Translations under genes and position numbers: made by a program | The notes under the pieces: model-generated | Database searches by the model: none | What the model was told of the DNA's origin: nothing | Seen by the model: only the letters and a program-made list of their open reading frames with translations | Shown: one piece after another, positions 7,976 to 16,302 of the stretch | How positions within the stretch are numbered: the first letter of the stretch is position 1 | Layout of the letters: every line of letters begins with the position of its first letter | Source of the DNA: Thalassotalea mangrovi | Lineage (GTDB): Bacteria; Pseudomonadota; Gammaproteobacteria; Enterobacterales; Alteromonadaceae | Direction of reading: 5' to 3' | Length of the DNA stretch: 64,000 nucleotides | Assembly: GCF_005116735.1 (NCBI RefSeq) | Contig: NZ_SWDB01000021.1 | Span: forward strand, 109,136 to 173,135

Positions 7976-9373
7976 TTAAGGTTTTAACGGGAAACCCATG
8001 GCTTCCACCATATTTAGCCAAGGAATGCGCCAGCCGCCTTTTTCATCACAGGTATCCAGTGCATACATAGTGATTTTCGCGCCGATCCAGCGAAATGGCT
8101 CTGGCGGTAACCAGCTCGGTAGGGTTTTGGCAAATTCCAGCTGGCGTTCAGGAATATCGACATCATCGACAATCGCTAACGCCACCCGCGCGGCAAACCG
8201 ACTGGCGGTTACTCCAAAACCTGAATAGCCACCGGCAAATAACATTTTGCCACCATGATAGTGCTGATAATGCACCGCCATACGGGTTGTCAAGGCAATG
8301 GGGCCACTCCAGGCATGGGAAATTTTAATCCCCTGCAATACGGGCAGGGTACGGTATAAGGCTTGCACCAATCGCACATAAGGCTCTGCAGTTTTGTCAT
8401 ATTGCGGATCGGTATTATTGTTAAAAAAGTAACCCAAACGGCCACCGAACAGGACCCGGTTGTCAGCAGTCAAGCGCATGTAGTTGAGTTGCGTCCTGGT
8501 ATCGTAAATGCCCTGTCGGTTACGCCAGCCCAGCGCTTGCAGTTGTGCATCCGATAAGGGCTCCGTTACCACAATACGATCGCGAATCGCCGCTACCCGG
8601 GAGGCGATTTTTTTCTTATGTTTGGTAAAGGCATTGGTCGCCAGGATCACCTTGTTTGCCCTGATATTCGCTTTTGGAGTTTGCACTACTACCTTGCCGG
8701 CTTTTAATTTACTGTGTTGCATCGGCGTATGTTCATAAAAGGTAACGCCAAGTTGTTGCGCAACGCGTTTCAGGCCCCAGGCTAACTTGGCTGGATGTAC
8801 TGTTCCGGAGCGCTGCTTCGACCACAAGCCACCTGCAAACAGCGGGGAATTGATTTCCGCCTTCACTTGCTGTTGTGACAGCAAATGAGCATCGTGACCA
8901 AACTTTACATACAACTCATGTTCGGTTTCGATGTCCTGGATACCATGTTTGCCAACCGCAACCGTCAGCTCGCCGCTCCACTCGATATCGCAATCGATGT
9001 TGTATTTCTCGATGGTTTCCCGGAACTGATCCATGTTCTCTTTACCTAATCGTTCCAACTCTTCCATCTCGCTGGCAAACAAGCGATTCGAATTTTCCAT
9101 GCCATGCATCAGTGACGTTGATAAGATCGCCCCCGGACGCCCAGACGCACCAATAGCCGCGGTGTTTGCTTCAATCACTACCACCTGGCGTTGCGAATTT
9201 TGCTCTTTTGCCTGTATTGCCGTCCAAAGTCCGGTAAAGCCACTACCAACAATCAACAGATCCGTATCAAGATCGCTGGTCAGTGCTGGTTCTGCCGCCG
9301 GGCGGTCAGGGTTATCCAGCCAATAAGGAAAAAAACGGGTCTGCTGTAAAGCCTGCTCTGCATTATTCGGCAT
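7976..9373 (-). CDS. FAD-dependent amine oxidoreductase (DAO family, PuuB-like)
   Basis: 465 aa. The N-terminal Rossmann motif LIVGSGFTGLW (G43, G45, G48) is followed by VIEAN at the end of the second strand, then GASGRPGAI, typical of D-amino acid oxidase-family flavoenzymes such as gamma-glutamylputrescine oxidase and glycine oxidase. A second flavin contact, FAGGYSGFGVT, lies near residue 395. It would oxidise an amine to an imine that hydrolyses to an aldehyde, which fits the aldehyde dehydrogenase upstream. The C-terminal 40 residues (LPPEPFRWIGAKI onward) extend past the core. No signal peptide. There is a 242-bp gap, with a large inverted repeat, before this gene. Confidence 0.85.
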   Translation of the reverse strand: MPNNAEQALQQTRFFPYWLDNPDRPAAEPALTSDLDTDLLIVGSGFTGLWTAIQAKEQNSQRQVVVIEANTAAIGASGRPGAILSTSLMHGMENSNRLFASEMEELERLGKENMDQFRETIEKYNIDCDIEWSGELTVAVGKHGIQDIETEHELYVKFGHDAHLLSQQQVKAEINSPLFAGGLWSKQRSGTVHPAKLAWGLKRVAQQLGVTFYEHTPMQHSKLKAGKVVVQTPKANIRANKVILATNAFTKHKKKIASRVAAIRDRIVVTEPLSDAQLQALGWRNRQGIYDTRTQLNYMRLTADNRVLFGGRLGYFFNNNTDPQYDKTAEPYVRLVQALYRTLPVLQGIKISHAWSGPIALTTRMAVHYQHYHGGKMLFAGGYSGFGVTASRFAARVALAIVDDVDIPERQLEFAKTLPSWLPPEPFRWIGAKITMYALDTCDEKGGWRIPWLNMVEAMGFPLKP

Positions 9374-9537
9374 TCTTACACTCCATTATATTGTTCAGTT
9401 TCGTCAACTATATCAGAGGCTTACCCGGAGGGACTTTTGCTGTACCTTTGACATTGGCGTAACGATTTTTAATTCATTTTAAAAGTGAGCCGCAAGCGGT
9501 CTCTACCCAGCCCATGTAAGTTCTGGGTTGATAAACG

Positions 9538-9603
9538 GGTAACTCACCCTTATCACCGCAGTATCGCTATTGCCTGCTAACCTGCAGTGATAAGGGGTTA
9601 CCG
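9538..9603 (-). repeat. Long imperfect inverted repeat between permease and FAD enzyme genes
   Basis: CCCTTATCACCGCAG (9547-9561) pairs with CTGCAGTGATAAGGG (9582-9596) with one mismatch, and outer GGTAAC/GTTACC arms extend the stem past a 3-nt bulge. It lies just after the permease stop on the minus strand. No T-run follows, so it may attenuate or process the operon transcript rather than terminate it. The rest of 9374-9615 shows nothing clear. Confidence 0.6.
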
Positions 9604-9615
9604 CGAGCATGATGA

Positions 9616-11031
9616 TTAACCATTACTCTTCAGGGTGTCGGTGTTGGCTGCCTTGTGATTACGGCTAATGATCACTTCGCCAATAACAATTACCGCGATG
9701 GAACCCCATAACACCTCCCAGACCATGCCTTCACCGGGCACGTAAATGAACAGTAAAATGGTCAGCGATAGTACGGTGGCACACAGATACGCACAGGCTT
9801 TTACGAAACCCGGACTACCCGGGAATCGAAAGGTACCGTCCTCGGCGATTCGGCCGGTGGTACCAATATGGGTTTCGCGGATTTTAATAAAGGCAGTACA
9901 CATCGCCACATAAGGCAAGATAAAGATGACCCCACTAAACGCAAACAACGACCAGAACAAATCTTCATTGCTTGCCGCTAGCATGCCATATAACAGTAGT
10001 AACACCGAGGCAGCAATACCCAGTAAAACCGCCGCTCCTAACGGCGTGCCGTGCTTAGATTCACGGGCAAACACTTTTGGCAATTCGTGATCAATTGCCG
10101 CCTCGGCCGCCGCACGGTTAGCCCCCATGGACCAGGTCGTACCGTTAGAGAAAAACGTATATAAGGCACCGATACCCAGGGCGAGCACCAATGCATCGCC
10201 GGCAGGCGTACCGCCAAAAAACTGCGACAGGGTGACAATGAGTCCATCGACGACATCAACGTTTTCGGCTGGCATTGCGATCAATATTGCCGATGTGGCA
10301 AGCACATAGGCAGTAACGACCACGGCAATGGAGCTAAACACCGCTTTGGGTAAGTCCCGGCTAGGGTTTTTCATTTCGGCACTACTGGCACTTGCCAGCT
10401 CGAACCCGAGCATGCCATACACAACAGCGGGCAAATATTGCAGGCTGAAGCCGCCATTCTCACGGCTTGGAATAATAGTCGACCACGAAAATTCATTGGC
10501 AACACCATGTTCAAGCCCATAGGAGATGCCACCTATGATTAAGATGGCGAAAATAATAATTTTAAAGCTGGCACCGATATTGGGTATCCATTTACCTATG
10601 TTCAGGGCGACCACATTGACCAGCACCGTTAACCAGATTAACAACAGGCCAATGGCAATCTGATACTTGAGGGCCAATTCTGGGAAAAACAGTTGCGAGA
10701 AGATGCCGGCGAACAGGATAAAAATCGCTGGTACCCACACCGCTACGTTAGCCCAGTAGTACCAGCTGATCCTGGAGGCCATGCGTTGTCCATAGGCCCT
10801 TTTCACCCAAGCGTAAATTCCGCCCTGCTCTGGGTACGCAGACCCTAGTTCAGTGCTTATAGCCCCAAACGGCAACAAAAAAATGATGGTCAGTAAAATC
10901 CACCAGAATATGACGGTTGGGCCCATAACGGCGCCGGCAGCCAGCGTATCCAACAGCAATACCGCTGATACACAGAATAAAAAGATATCACGCTTGCCCA
11001 GCGTCTTTTCGTGACGATGTTGAGTAGCCAT
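9616..11031 (-). CDS. APC-family amino acid/polyamine permease
   Basis: 471 aa with about 12 hydrophobic helices. The N-terminal part (LGKRDIFLFCVSAVLLLDTLA, then the unwound-helix region TELGSAYPEQGGIYAWVKRAYG) is diagnostic of APC-superfamily permeases of the glutamate:GABA antiporter/polyamine type; YGMLGFELASASSAEMKNPSRD (near residue 205) is the conserved sixth-helix region. It is an inner-membrane importer or antiporter, probably for the substrate of the neighbouring enzymes. It starts 9 bp after the aldehyde dehydrogenase stop, so the two are cotranscribed. Specificity (GABA, putrescine, arginine derivative) cannot be read. Confidence 0.9.
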   Translation of the reverse strand: MATQHRHEKTLGKRDIFLFCVSAVLLLDTLAAGAVMGPTVIFWWILLTIIFLLPFGAISTELGSAYPEQGGIYAWVKRAYGQRMASRISWYYWANVAVWVPAIFILFAGIFSQLFFPELALKYQIAIGLLLIWLTVLVNVVALNIGKWIPNIGASFKIIIFAILIIGGISYGLEHGVANEFSWSTIIPSRENGGFSLQYLPAVVYGMLGFELASASSAEMKNPSRDLPKAVFSSIAVVVTAYVLATSAILIAMPAENVDVVDGLIVTLSQFFGGTPAGDALVLALGIGALYTFFSNGTTWSMGANRAAAEAAIDHELPKVFARESKHGTPLGAAVLLGIAASVLLLLYGMLAASNEDLFWSLFAFSGVIFILPYVAMCTAFIKIRETHIGTTGRIAEDGTFRFPGSPGFVKACAYLCATVLSLTILLFIYVPGEGMVWEVLWGSIAVIVIGEVIISRNHKAANTDTLKSNG

Positions 11032-11040
11032 TCCCTTCTC

Positions 11041-12462
11041 CTACTCAGCAATAATGGATTGAATTTCAATAAATTCGCGTAGCCCTTCCTCGCCCCATTC
11101 GCGACCATTGCCTGACTGTTTAAAGCCGCCAAACGGTGCTGATGTATTGAAGTAGCTACCCTGAATATAACACTGCCCGGCGCGGATTTGCCTGGCTATT
11201 TTTATCGCTCCTGTCGCATCTTTAGCGTACACCGCCGAAGACAAACCATAAGGCGTATCGTTGGCAATGGCGATGGCATCATTAATATCGTCATAAGCGA
11301 TCAAACAAAGTACCGGACCAAAGATTTCTTCCTGGGCGATCCGCATATCATTGCTGACATCCGCAAATATGGTTGGCATGACATAAGCGCCTTGAGACAA
11401 CTCTTGTGGTACCTCGTTCCCGCCAGTAACCAGGGTAGCGCCTTCGTCGATACCCATCTGAATATAGTCGCGGACACGCTGTTGTTGCAGATGCGAACTT
11501 AGTGGTCCGATACTAGTATCGATGGCAATAGGACTACCCACCACATTCTCCTCTGCCACTTGTTTTGCCAGGGCAACAGCCTGCTGATATAGATTTTTCT
11601 GTACCAGCATTCGGGTCAGGGCACAGCAGGTCTGGCCGCTGTTTAACATCACATCTTCTACACCATAGCGGACCGCCGCCTCTAAATCGGCGTCTTCAGT
11701 GATGATATAGGGTGATTTTCCGCCTAATTCCTGGCAGACGCGTTTCACTGTGCCCGCTGCCGCTTCCGCGACTTTGATGCCGGCAGCGGTCGAGCCCGTA
11801 AAAGAAACCATATCAACCAGGGGATGCGCGCACAGGATTTCACCAATTTTATGACCATAGCCGGTGATCAGGTTAAACACCCCGTTGGGCAAACCGACTT
11901 TTTCGATTATTTCGGCCATGATCAAGTCTTGTAATGGCGTTTGCTCGGCTGGTTTAACAACCACGGTGCAGCCGGTTGCCAGTGCCGGCCCTAATTTCCC
12001 CACCAGTTGCGATAATGGATAATTCCAGGGATTGATCAATACGCAGACACCAATCGCTGCACGGCATTGGACGATGCCGTTTTCTTCGCTGACAGCGTCG
12101 ACAAAATCGGTGTAATCGGCAAATGCGCGAAAGGCATCAATGGAACCCTGAACCTGAATGTCTTTGGCTAGTTCGCGAGGACAACCCATAGTATCGGAAA
12201 TCGCGATCACCAGGTCATCGAAACGGCGTTGCATTTCATCGGCAATCGCCAGGATATATTCACGCCGCTGTCCGGCACTGGTTGCAGACCAGTCAGGAAA
12301 AGCTTGTTTTGCGGCACTCACTGCCAGGTTTACGTCCTCGCCATTGGCCGCGGGAACACAAGCGCAGATTTCGCCGGTTGCTGGATTGATGACCTCGATA
12401 GTGGCATCGGAACGGGAACCGAGCCACTGACCGTTAATGAAAAGCTTTGAAAAGGATTGCAT
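11041..12462 (-). CDS. NAD(P)-dependent aldehyde dehydrogenase
   Basis: 473 aa, full length for the ALDH superfamily. Seen: INPWNYP (N-terminal cofactor region, residues 143-149), VKPAEQTP (K170, cofactor), FTGSTAAG, CQELGGKSP (E245, general base), NSGQTCCALTR (C279, nucleophile), EEIFGPVL and a C-terminal PFGGFKQSGNGRE. It oxidises an aldehyde to the acid in the cytoplasm. Placed with the FAD amine oxidase and permease, its likely substrate is an amino- or guanidino-aldehyde such as 4-aminobutyraldehyde or 4-guanidinobutyraldehyde (inference). Two GGGGA/TCCCC palindromes lie in the 152-bp gap upstream, next to the LuxR gene. Confidence 0.92.
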   Translation of the reverse strand: MQSFSKLFINGQWLGSRSDATIEVINPATGEICACVPAANGEDVNLAVSAAKQAFPDWSATSAGQRREYILAIADEMQRRFDDLVIAISDTMGCPRELAKDIQVQGSIDAFRAFADYTDFVDAVSEENGIVQCRAAIGVCVLINPWNYPLSQLVGKLGPALATGCTVVVKPAEQTPLQDLIMAEIIEKVGLPNGVFNLITGYGHKIGEILCAHPLVDMVSFTGSTAAGIKVAEAAAGTVKRVCQELGGKSPYIITEDADLEAAVRYGVEDVMLNSGQTCCALTRMLVQKNLYQQAVALAKQVAEENVVGSPIAIDTSIGPLSSHLQQQRVRDYIQMGIDEGATLVTGGNEVPQELSQGAYVMPTIFADVSNDMRIAQEEIFGPVLCLIAYDDINDAIAIANDTPYGLSSAVYAKDATGAIKIARQIRAGQCYIQGSYFNTSAPFGGFKQSGNGREWGEEGLREFIEIQSIIAE

Positions 12463-12505
12463 ACCATGTTCCTTAACATTGCCCGCTTGTTAGTATTGAT
12501 TATGA

Positions 12506-12521
12506 AGGGGAGCTTTCCCCT
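12506..12521. promoter_or_regulatory. Palindrome AGGGGA-N4-TCCCCT, candidate operator
   Basis: Perfect 6-bp dyad (arms 12506-12511 and 12516-12521) about 45 bp upstream of the aldehyde dehydrogenase start. It has the same arms, in the opposite order, as the palindrome at 12581-12598. Together they are candidate sites for the adjacent LuxR-family regulator; this is inferred from position only. Confidence 0.45.
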
Positions 12522-12580
12522 CTTACGGGCAACTGTAAATATCGGTAATGACAATATTTCAAAGTTTGCTGTGGATTTAC

Positions 12581-12598
12581 ATCCCCTTAACAGGGGAT
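12581..12598. promoter_or_regulatory. Palindrome ATCCCCT-TAAC-AGGGGAT, candidate operator
   Basis: Perfect 18-bp dyad with 7-bp arms and a 4-bp centre, 17 bp after the LuxR gene stop and about 120 bp before the aldehyde dehydrogenase start. An operator is more likely than a terminator because no T-run follows on the minus strand. Confidence 0.5.
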
Positions 12599-12614
12599 AT
12601 TAGTTAAAAGGATA

Positions 12615-13445
12615 TCAGATATAAATCAACGGATCCTGTTTACTCCCCTCCGGCAGGGCTTTGAGGGCAGCGATAAATAAATAAAATAATTCCGACTGAG
12701 AAGATACGTCTAATTTCAGATAAATGTTTTTACGATGATGTTTGATCGTTTCGGCACTGTTATCCATCTTCCCGGCAATGCATTTATTGGCATAGCCACG
12801 CAGCACAAAGTGCAGGATTTCACATTCTTTTGGCGTCAATAACGAGGTACCAAAGGCTTCGAGGGCGTTATCCAGGTGATTTTCAAAGCTGGTATCAATG
12901 GCATTGACATAGTTGATGACAAAGCGATTAATAACGCTTTTCAGGATTGGGAAAATACAGCGAATCAGGGCGATATCCGGCGCCGCAAACAGCTCCCCTT
13001 TGTTATGTTTAACCACAGAAAGGCTAACAAAATAATCCTGCTCTAATTGAAAAATCAGGCACAGCTCATTTTCAAAGCCACAGTTTTTATAAAAGACCGA
13101 ATAATACTCCGAATGTTCAAATCCCTCAGGTGCCACATCCTTGAGGGTGAAAGCGCCTTCGAGGCGGTCTTCCATAGCTTTTCGATAAAACGGGTCAAGC
13201 AGGTAGGCGCCATTTTCGTAGGTATGAATGTGGAAATCCGGGTCTTCATCCGCCAACAGGCGATGATGCGTGGTTTTTGGTCGGTTTGATTTCGAGTAAA
13301 GCGTAATCATCCCACTTTTACCCGCTAGCAGTGACTCGACAGACCTTAACAGGTCGGCGATTGCATCAGCACTGTAGTCTTTATTGATAACTCTGGCTAA
13401 CGCCTCGCTCCAGCTTTCAATCTTCCCTGATTTAATATCAATCAT
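12615..13445 (-). CDS. LuxR-family transcriptional regulator
   Basis: 276 aa. The C-terminal helix-turn-helix, residues ~208-270, is of the GerE/LuxR type: LTPKECEILHFVLRGYANK, IAGKMDNSAETIKHHRKNIY, then LKLDVSSQSELFYLFI. The N-terminal 190 residues show no recognisable receiver or autoinducer domain motif and probably bind a small ligand. It lies directly upstream of, and in line with, the aldehyde dehydrogenase-permease-oxidase genes, so local control of that cluster is the simple inference. The pssA gene precedes it by 44 bp. Confidence 0.85.
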   Translation of the reverse strand: MIDIKSGKIESWSEALARVINKDYSADAIADLLRSVESLLAGKSGMITLYSKSNRPKTTHHRLLADEDPDFHIHTYENGAYLLDPFYRKAMEDRLEGAFTLKDVAPEGFEHSEYYSVFYKNCGFENELCLIFQLEQDYFVSLSVVKHNKGELFAAPDIALIRCIFPILKSVINRFVINYVNAIDTSFENHLDNALEAFGTSLLTPKECEILHFVLRGYANKCIAGKMDNSAETIKHHRKNIYLKLDVSSQSELFYLFIAALKALPEGSKQDPLIYI

Positions 13446-13488
13446 ATTGTTACGACTGCTTAAACCTCAAAACTTATCACCAACCCAA

Positions 13489-14829
13489 TTAAAGGAACCG
13501 CTTAAGCAGGCGATCAAAGCTGGTCAACTGAATTCGACGCAGTAATTCCCGCACCTTGGGTGGATAATCTTTACTGGTTTCAATCTCCTGAAAGTGACGC
13601 ACCCGGGTGGTATTAGTCAAAATAGCTTCCAGCTCCTGGTGCCATTTTTCCTGCAGTTGCTGATGCTCATCGGTAATGAACAAGCCATTCTCAATATCCA
13701 GGTTCCAGGCCCTTGGATTCATATTACTGCCCGTCAACAGATGATATTTATCGTCACTAACCATGCCTTTTAGGTGAAAACTGTTGGCGTCGTGATACCA
13801 CAGCTGAATATTTAGCTGGCCGTTATCGATATATTTTTGATTGCGCCTGGTAAAGCGCGACAGCAAGACTTCGTATAGGTATGGGACGATACCAATGGTG
13901 GAAAATTTATCTTCATCGGCAATGTAAAAGTCATTGGCCTTTTTATCGCCGACAACGATAGTAACCTCTATGCCTCGCTTCAGGGCACGGCGTAAATCTG
14001 CTGCCAATGGCTTAGGAAAATTGAAATACGGGGTGAATATAACTAATTGCTGTTCAGCCGCTTTTACCATGTTGCGGGCTGCCAGGTTGAGACTATTACC
14101 CTGTTTACCAAATCCAATTAACGGTTGAACCTGGATTGGCGCCGTTTCCGTATTCGGGCTCTCGACATGATATCGAGAGCGGCGTAACAGGCTTTTTAAC
14201 TGTTTTACCGAGTTTTTCTGTTGCTTTTTATCCAGGTTTCCTGGTTTATCAAGACGCGGCGCCAGTCCGGACTGGATAAAGTTAGTCTGCAGATAATCGA
14301 CAAAACTATTAGCAAGTCCCGGCTGATGAATTTGATGATAACGATCGCAACGATACTTATCGCCGACGTGCAGATAAACATTATTTAAACTGGCACCGCT
14401 ATACAATACCGTGTCATCAATGACAAATCCCTTGAGGTGTAACACGCCAAGGAGCTCTTTTTGTTTAACCGGTACGCCGTAAATTTCCAGCAAATCCGGA
14501 TATTGTTGTTGCAGATCCAGGTACAACTGGCGATTGCCTAACGACTTTTTTTCACCAATCAGGCCCCGCTGGGCACGGTGAAAATCAACAAAAATACGAA
14601 TAATGAGTTGCGGGTTTTTCTGTTTTGCAGCGATCAGGGCATCGACAATCTGTCGGCCTGCTTCGTCGTCCTGTAAATACAGTGCGGTCAGGTAGATACG
14701 CGATTTGGCCTGCTTAATCAACTGCAGTAAACGCTGACGAAACGCCTGTGCACTAAGAAGCACATCTATATCATCGGCGTGCAGTGGCAGAGCATCATGT
14801 AAAGGTAATTGCCAAGTACGGGCTAGCAT
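13489..14829 (-). CDS. pssA: CDP-diacylglycerol-serine O-phosphatidyltransferase
   Basis: 446 aa from ATG 14829, close to the ~450 aa of E. coli PssA. Phospholipase D-superfamily enzyme that makes phosphatidylserine from CDP-diacylglycerol and serine, the first step to phosphatidylethanolamine, at the cytoplasmic face of the membrane. Two HKD motifs are visible: HLKGFVIDDTVLYSGASL (H131, K133, D138) and FHLKGMVSDDKYHLLTGSN (near residue 370). NVYLHVGDKYRCDRYH after the first motif is characteristic of PssA. The frame is open to 14886, but TTTATAATC in that stretch looks like a promoter -10 region, so the internal ATG is preferred. It is a housekeeping gene lying between two catabolic gene sets. 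Confidence 0.9.
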   Translation of the reverse strand: MLARTWQLPLHDALPLHADDIDVLLSAQAFRQRLLQLIKQAKSRIYLTALYLQDDEAGRQIVDALIAAKQKNPQLIIRIFVDFHRAQRGLIGEKKSLGNRQLYLDLQQQYPDLLEIYGVPVKQKELLGVLHLKGFVIDDTVLYSGASLNNVYLHVGDKYRCDRYHQIHQPGLANSFVDYLQTNFIQSGLAPRLDKPGNLDKKQQKNSVKQLKSLLRRSRYHVESPNTETAPIQVQPLIGFGKQGNSLNLAARNMVKAAEQQLVIFTPYFNFPKPLAADLRRALKRGIEVTIVVGDKKANDFYIADEDKFSTIGIVPYLYEVLLSRFTRRNQKYIDNGQLNIQLWYHDANSFHLKGMVSDDKYHLLTGSNMNPRAWNLDIENGLFITDEHQQLQEKWHQELEAILTNTTRVRHFQEIETSKDYPPKVRELLRRIQLTSFDRLLKRFL

Positions 14830-14950
14830 TCTTATCTTTATATACTTAAAAATTATGCCTTGATTATAAACGTAATAAAGTCGCAAACGGAAATAAATCT
14901 TGCCAAAGAGTTTGGCTGAATCGACACAACAAGCCAGATTCTGGAGAGAT

Positions 14951-14979
14951 AAAAAGGGGGCGGAAACAGCGTTCCGCCC
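14951..14979 (-). terminator. Rho-independent terminator of gabDT
   Basis: On the minus strand GGGCGGAA (14979-14972) pairs with TTCCGCCC (14965-14958) around a 6-nt loop and is followed by CC and five T (14955-14951). It lies 20 bp after the gabT stop. Confidence 0.85.
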
Positions 14980-14999
14980 TACAAATTGCTTTGCTTGAT

Positions 15000-16283
15000 T
15001 TAGGCTTGGCTTTGTTCGATAAACAGTTGCTCAAACTTATCCAACCCTTCCTCGGCAATGGCATCACTCATGGTTAACGCCGGTAAAAAGCGAATCACAT
15101 TGCCATAAAAACCACAGGCCAGTAATACCAGGCCGTAGTCAGCGGCTTTGCTGATCAGCGCCTGGGTCAGTTCCGGGTTCGGAATAAACTCGTCCGTCGA
15201 TTTACCCAGTTCAAGGGCGATCATCGCTCCCTGGTTACGGACATCAAAAATGAGCTGTGGAAACTTTTGCTGTAACGACTGCAAGTGTTCGTTAAATAAC
15301 TGACCAAGCTCAACGGCGCGGGTTACCAGGTTCTCCTCGGCAATGATATCCAGCACTGCCAGGGCAGCGGTACAGGCAACCGGTGAACCGCCATAGGTAC
15401 CACCGAGGCCTCCGGGCAGTGGCGCATCCATGATTTCACTTTTACCAACCACCGCCGCAATCGGAAAGCCACCGGCGATACCCTTGGCCATAGTCATTAA
15501 ATCCGCTTCAACACCGGCATGTTCGAAGCTGAACATTTTACCGGTTCTGGCAAAGCCGGTTTGAATCTCATCGGCAATTAAGACGATACCATGTTGATCA
15601 CAGCGCTCACGCAACGCCTGCAGGAATTCGGCAGGAGCAGGATAAAAACCTCCTTCGCCCTGAACAGGCTCGACGATAATGGCGGCGACATCTGATGGTG
15701 CGATGTCTACTTTAAATAAGGTATCCAGAGCTTTTAGCGAGTCCTGCACTGAAATATCGTGGCAGGCAATCGGAAACGGCGCGTGGAAAATATCGCCAGG
15801 AAACGGACCGAATAAGTGTTTATAAGGGGTAATTTTTCCAGTCAGTGCCATGGCCAGGTTGGTACGGCCATGGAATCCGCCATTAAAGGCTATCACCCCA
15901 CGGCGGCCAGTATATGCCCTGGCGATCTTGACGCAGTTTTCTACCGCTTCCGCACCGGTCGTGACAAAAATCGCTTTTTTATCGCTATCGCCAGGCGCTG
16001 CATCGGTAAGTTTTTCCGCCAGCTCTACTGCGCTTTCATAGGGATTTACCATCACACAGGTATGGGAAAAGCGATCCAGCTGCTGTTTGACCGCAGCGAC
16101 GATTTTGGGATGCGAGTGGCCGGTGTTGCACACGGCAATCCCAGTAGCAAAATCAATGTAACGATTACCGTCGACATCCCACAGCTCGGCATTTTCACCA
16201 CGCTCAATATAGACCGGATAGACGTTACCCTGACCGCGGGCAATCACCTGTGATTTACGTTGTTGTAATTGTTGGTTAGTCAT
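15000..16283 (-). CDS. gabT: 4-aminobutyrate aminotransferase
   Basis: 427 aa class III PLP aminotransferase. ATG 16283 has AAAGGAAA upstream and matches the usual GabT start (TNQQLQQRKSQVIARG). Seen: VTTGAEAVENCVKIAR (phosphate-binding region, residues 108-122), FNGGFHGRT, VEPVQGEGG, ADEIQTGFARTGK (D238) and the Schiff-base lysine in MTMAKGIAGG (K267). It transfers the amino group of GABA to 2-oxoglutarate, giving succinate semialdehyde, in the cytoplasm. It starts 19 bp after the gabD stop, forming a gabDT operon. A related omega-aminotransferase with wider specificity cannot be excluded. Confidence 0.92.
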   Translation of the reverse strand: MTNQQLQQRKSQVIARGQGNVYPVYIERGENAELWDVDGNRYIDFATGIAVCNTGHSHPKIVAAVKQQLDRFSHTCVMVNPYESAVELAEKLTDAAPGDSDKKAIFVTTGAEAVENCVKIARAYTGRRGVIAFNGGFHGRTNLAMALTGKITPYKHLFGPFPGDIFHAPFPIACHDISVQDSLKALDTLFKVDIAPSDVAAIIVEPVQGEGGFYPAPAEFLQALRERCDQHGIVLIADEIQTGFARTGKMFSFEHAGVEADLMTMAKGIAGGFPIAAVVGKSEIMDAPLPGGLGGTYGGSPVACTAALAVLDIIAEENLVTRAVELGQLFNEHLQSLQQKFPQLIFDVRNQGAMIALELGKSTDEFIPNPELTQALISKAADYGLVLLACGFYGNVIRFLPALTMSDAIAEEGLDKFEQLFIEQSQA

Positions 16284-16302
16284 TGTTGTTTCCTTTGGAG
16301 CC

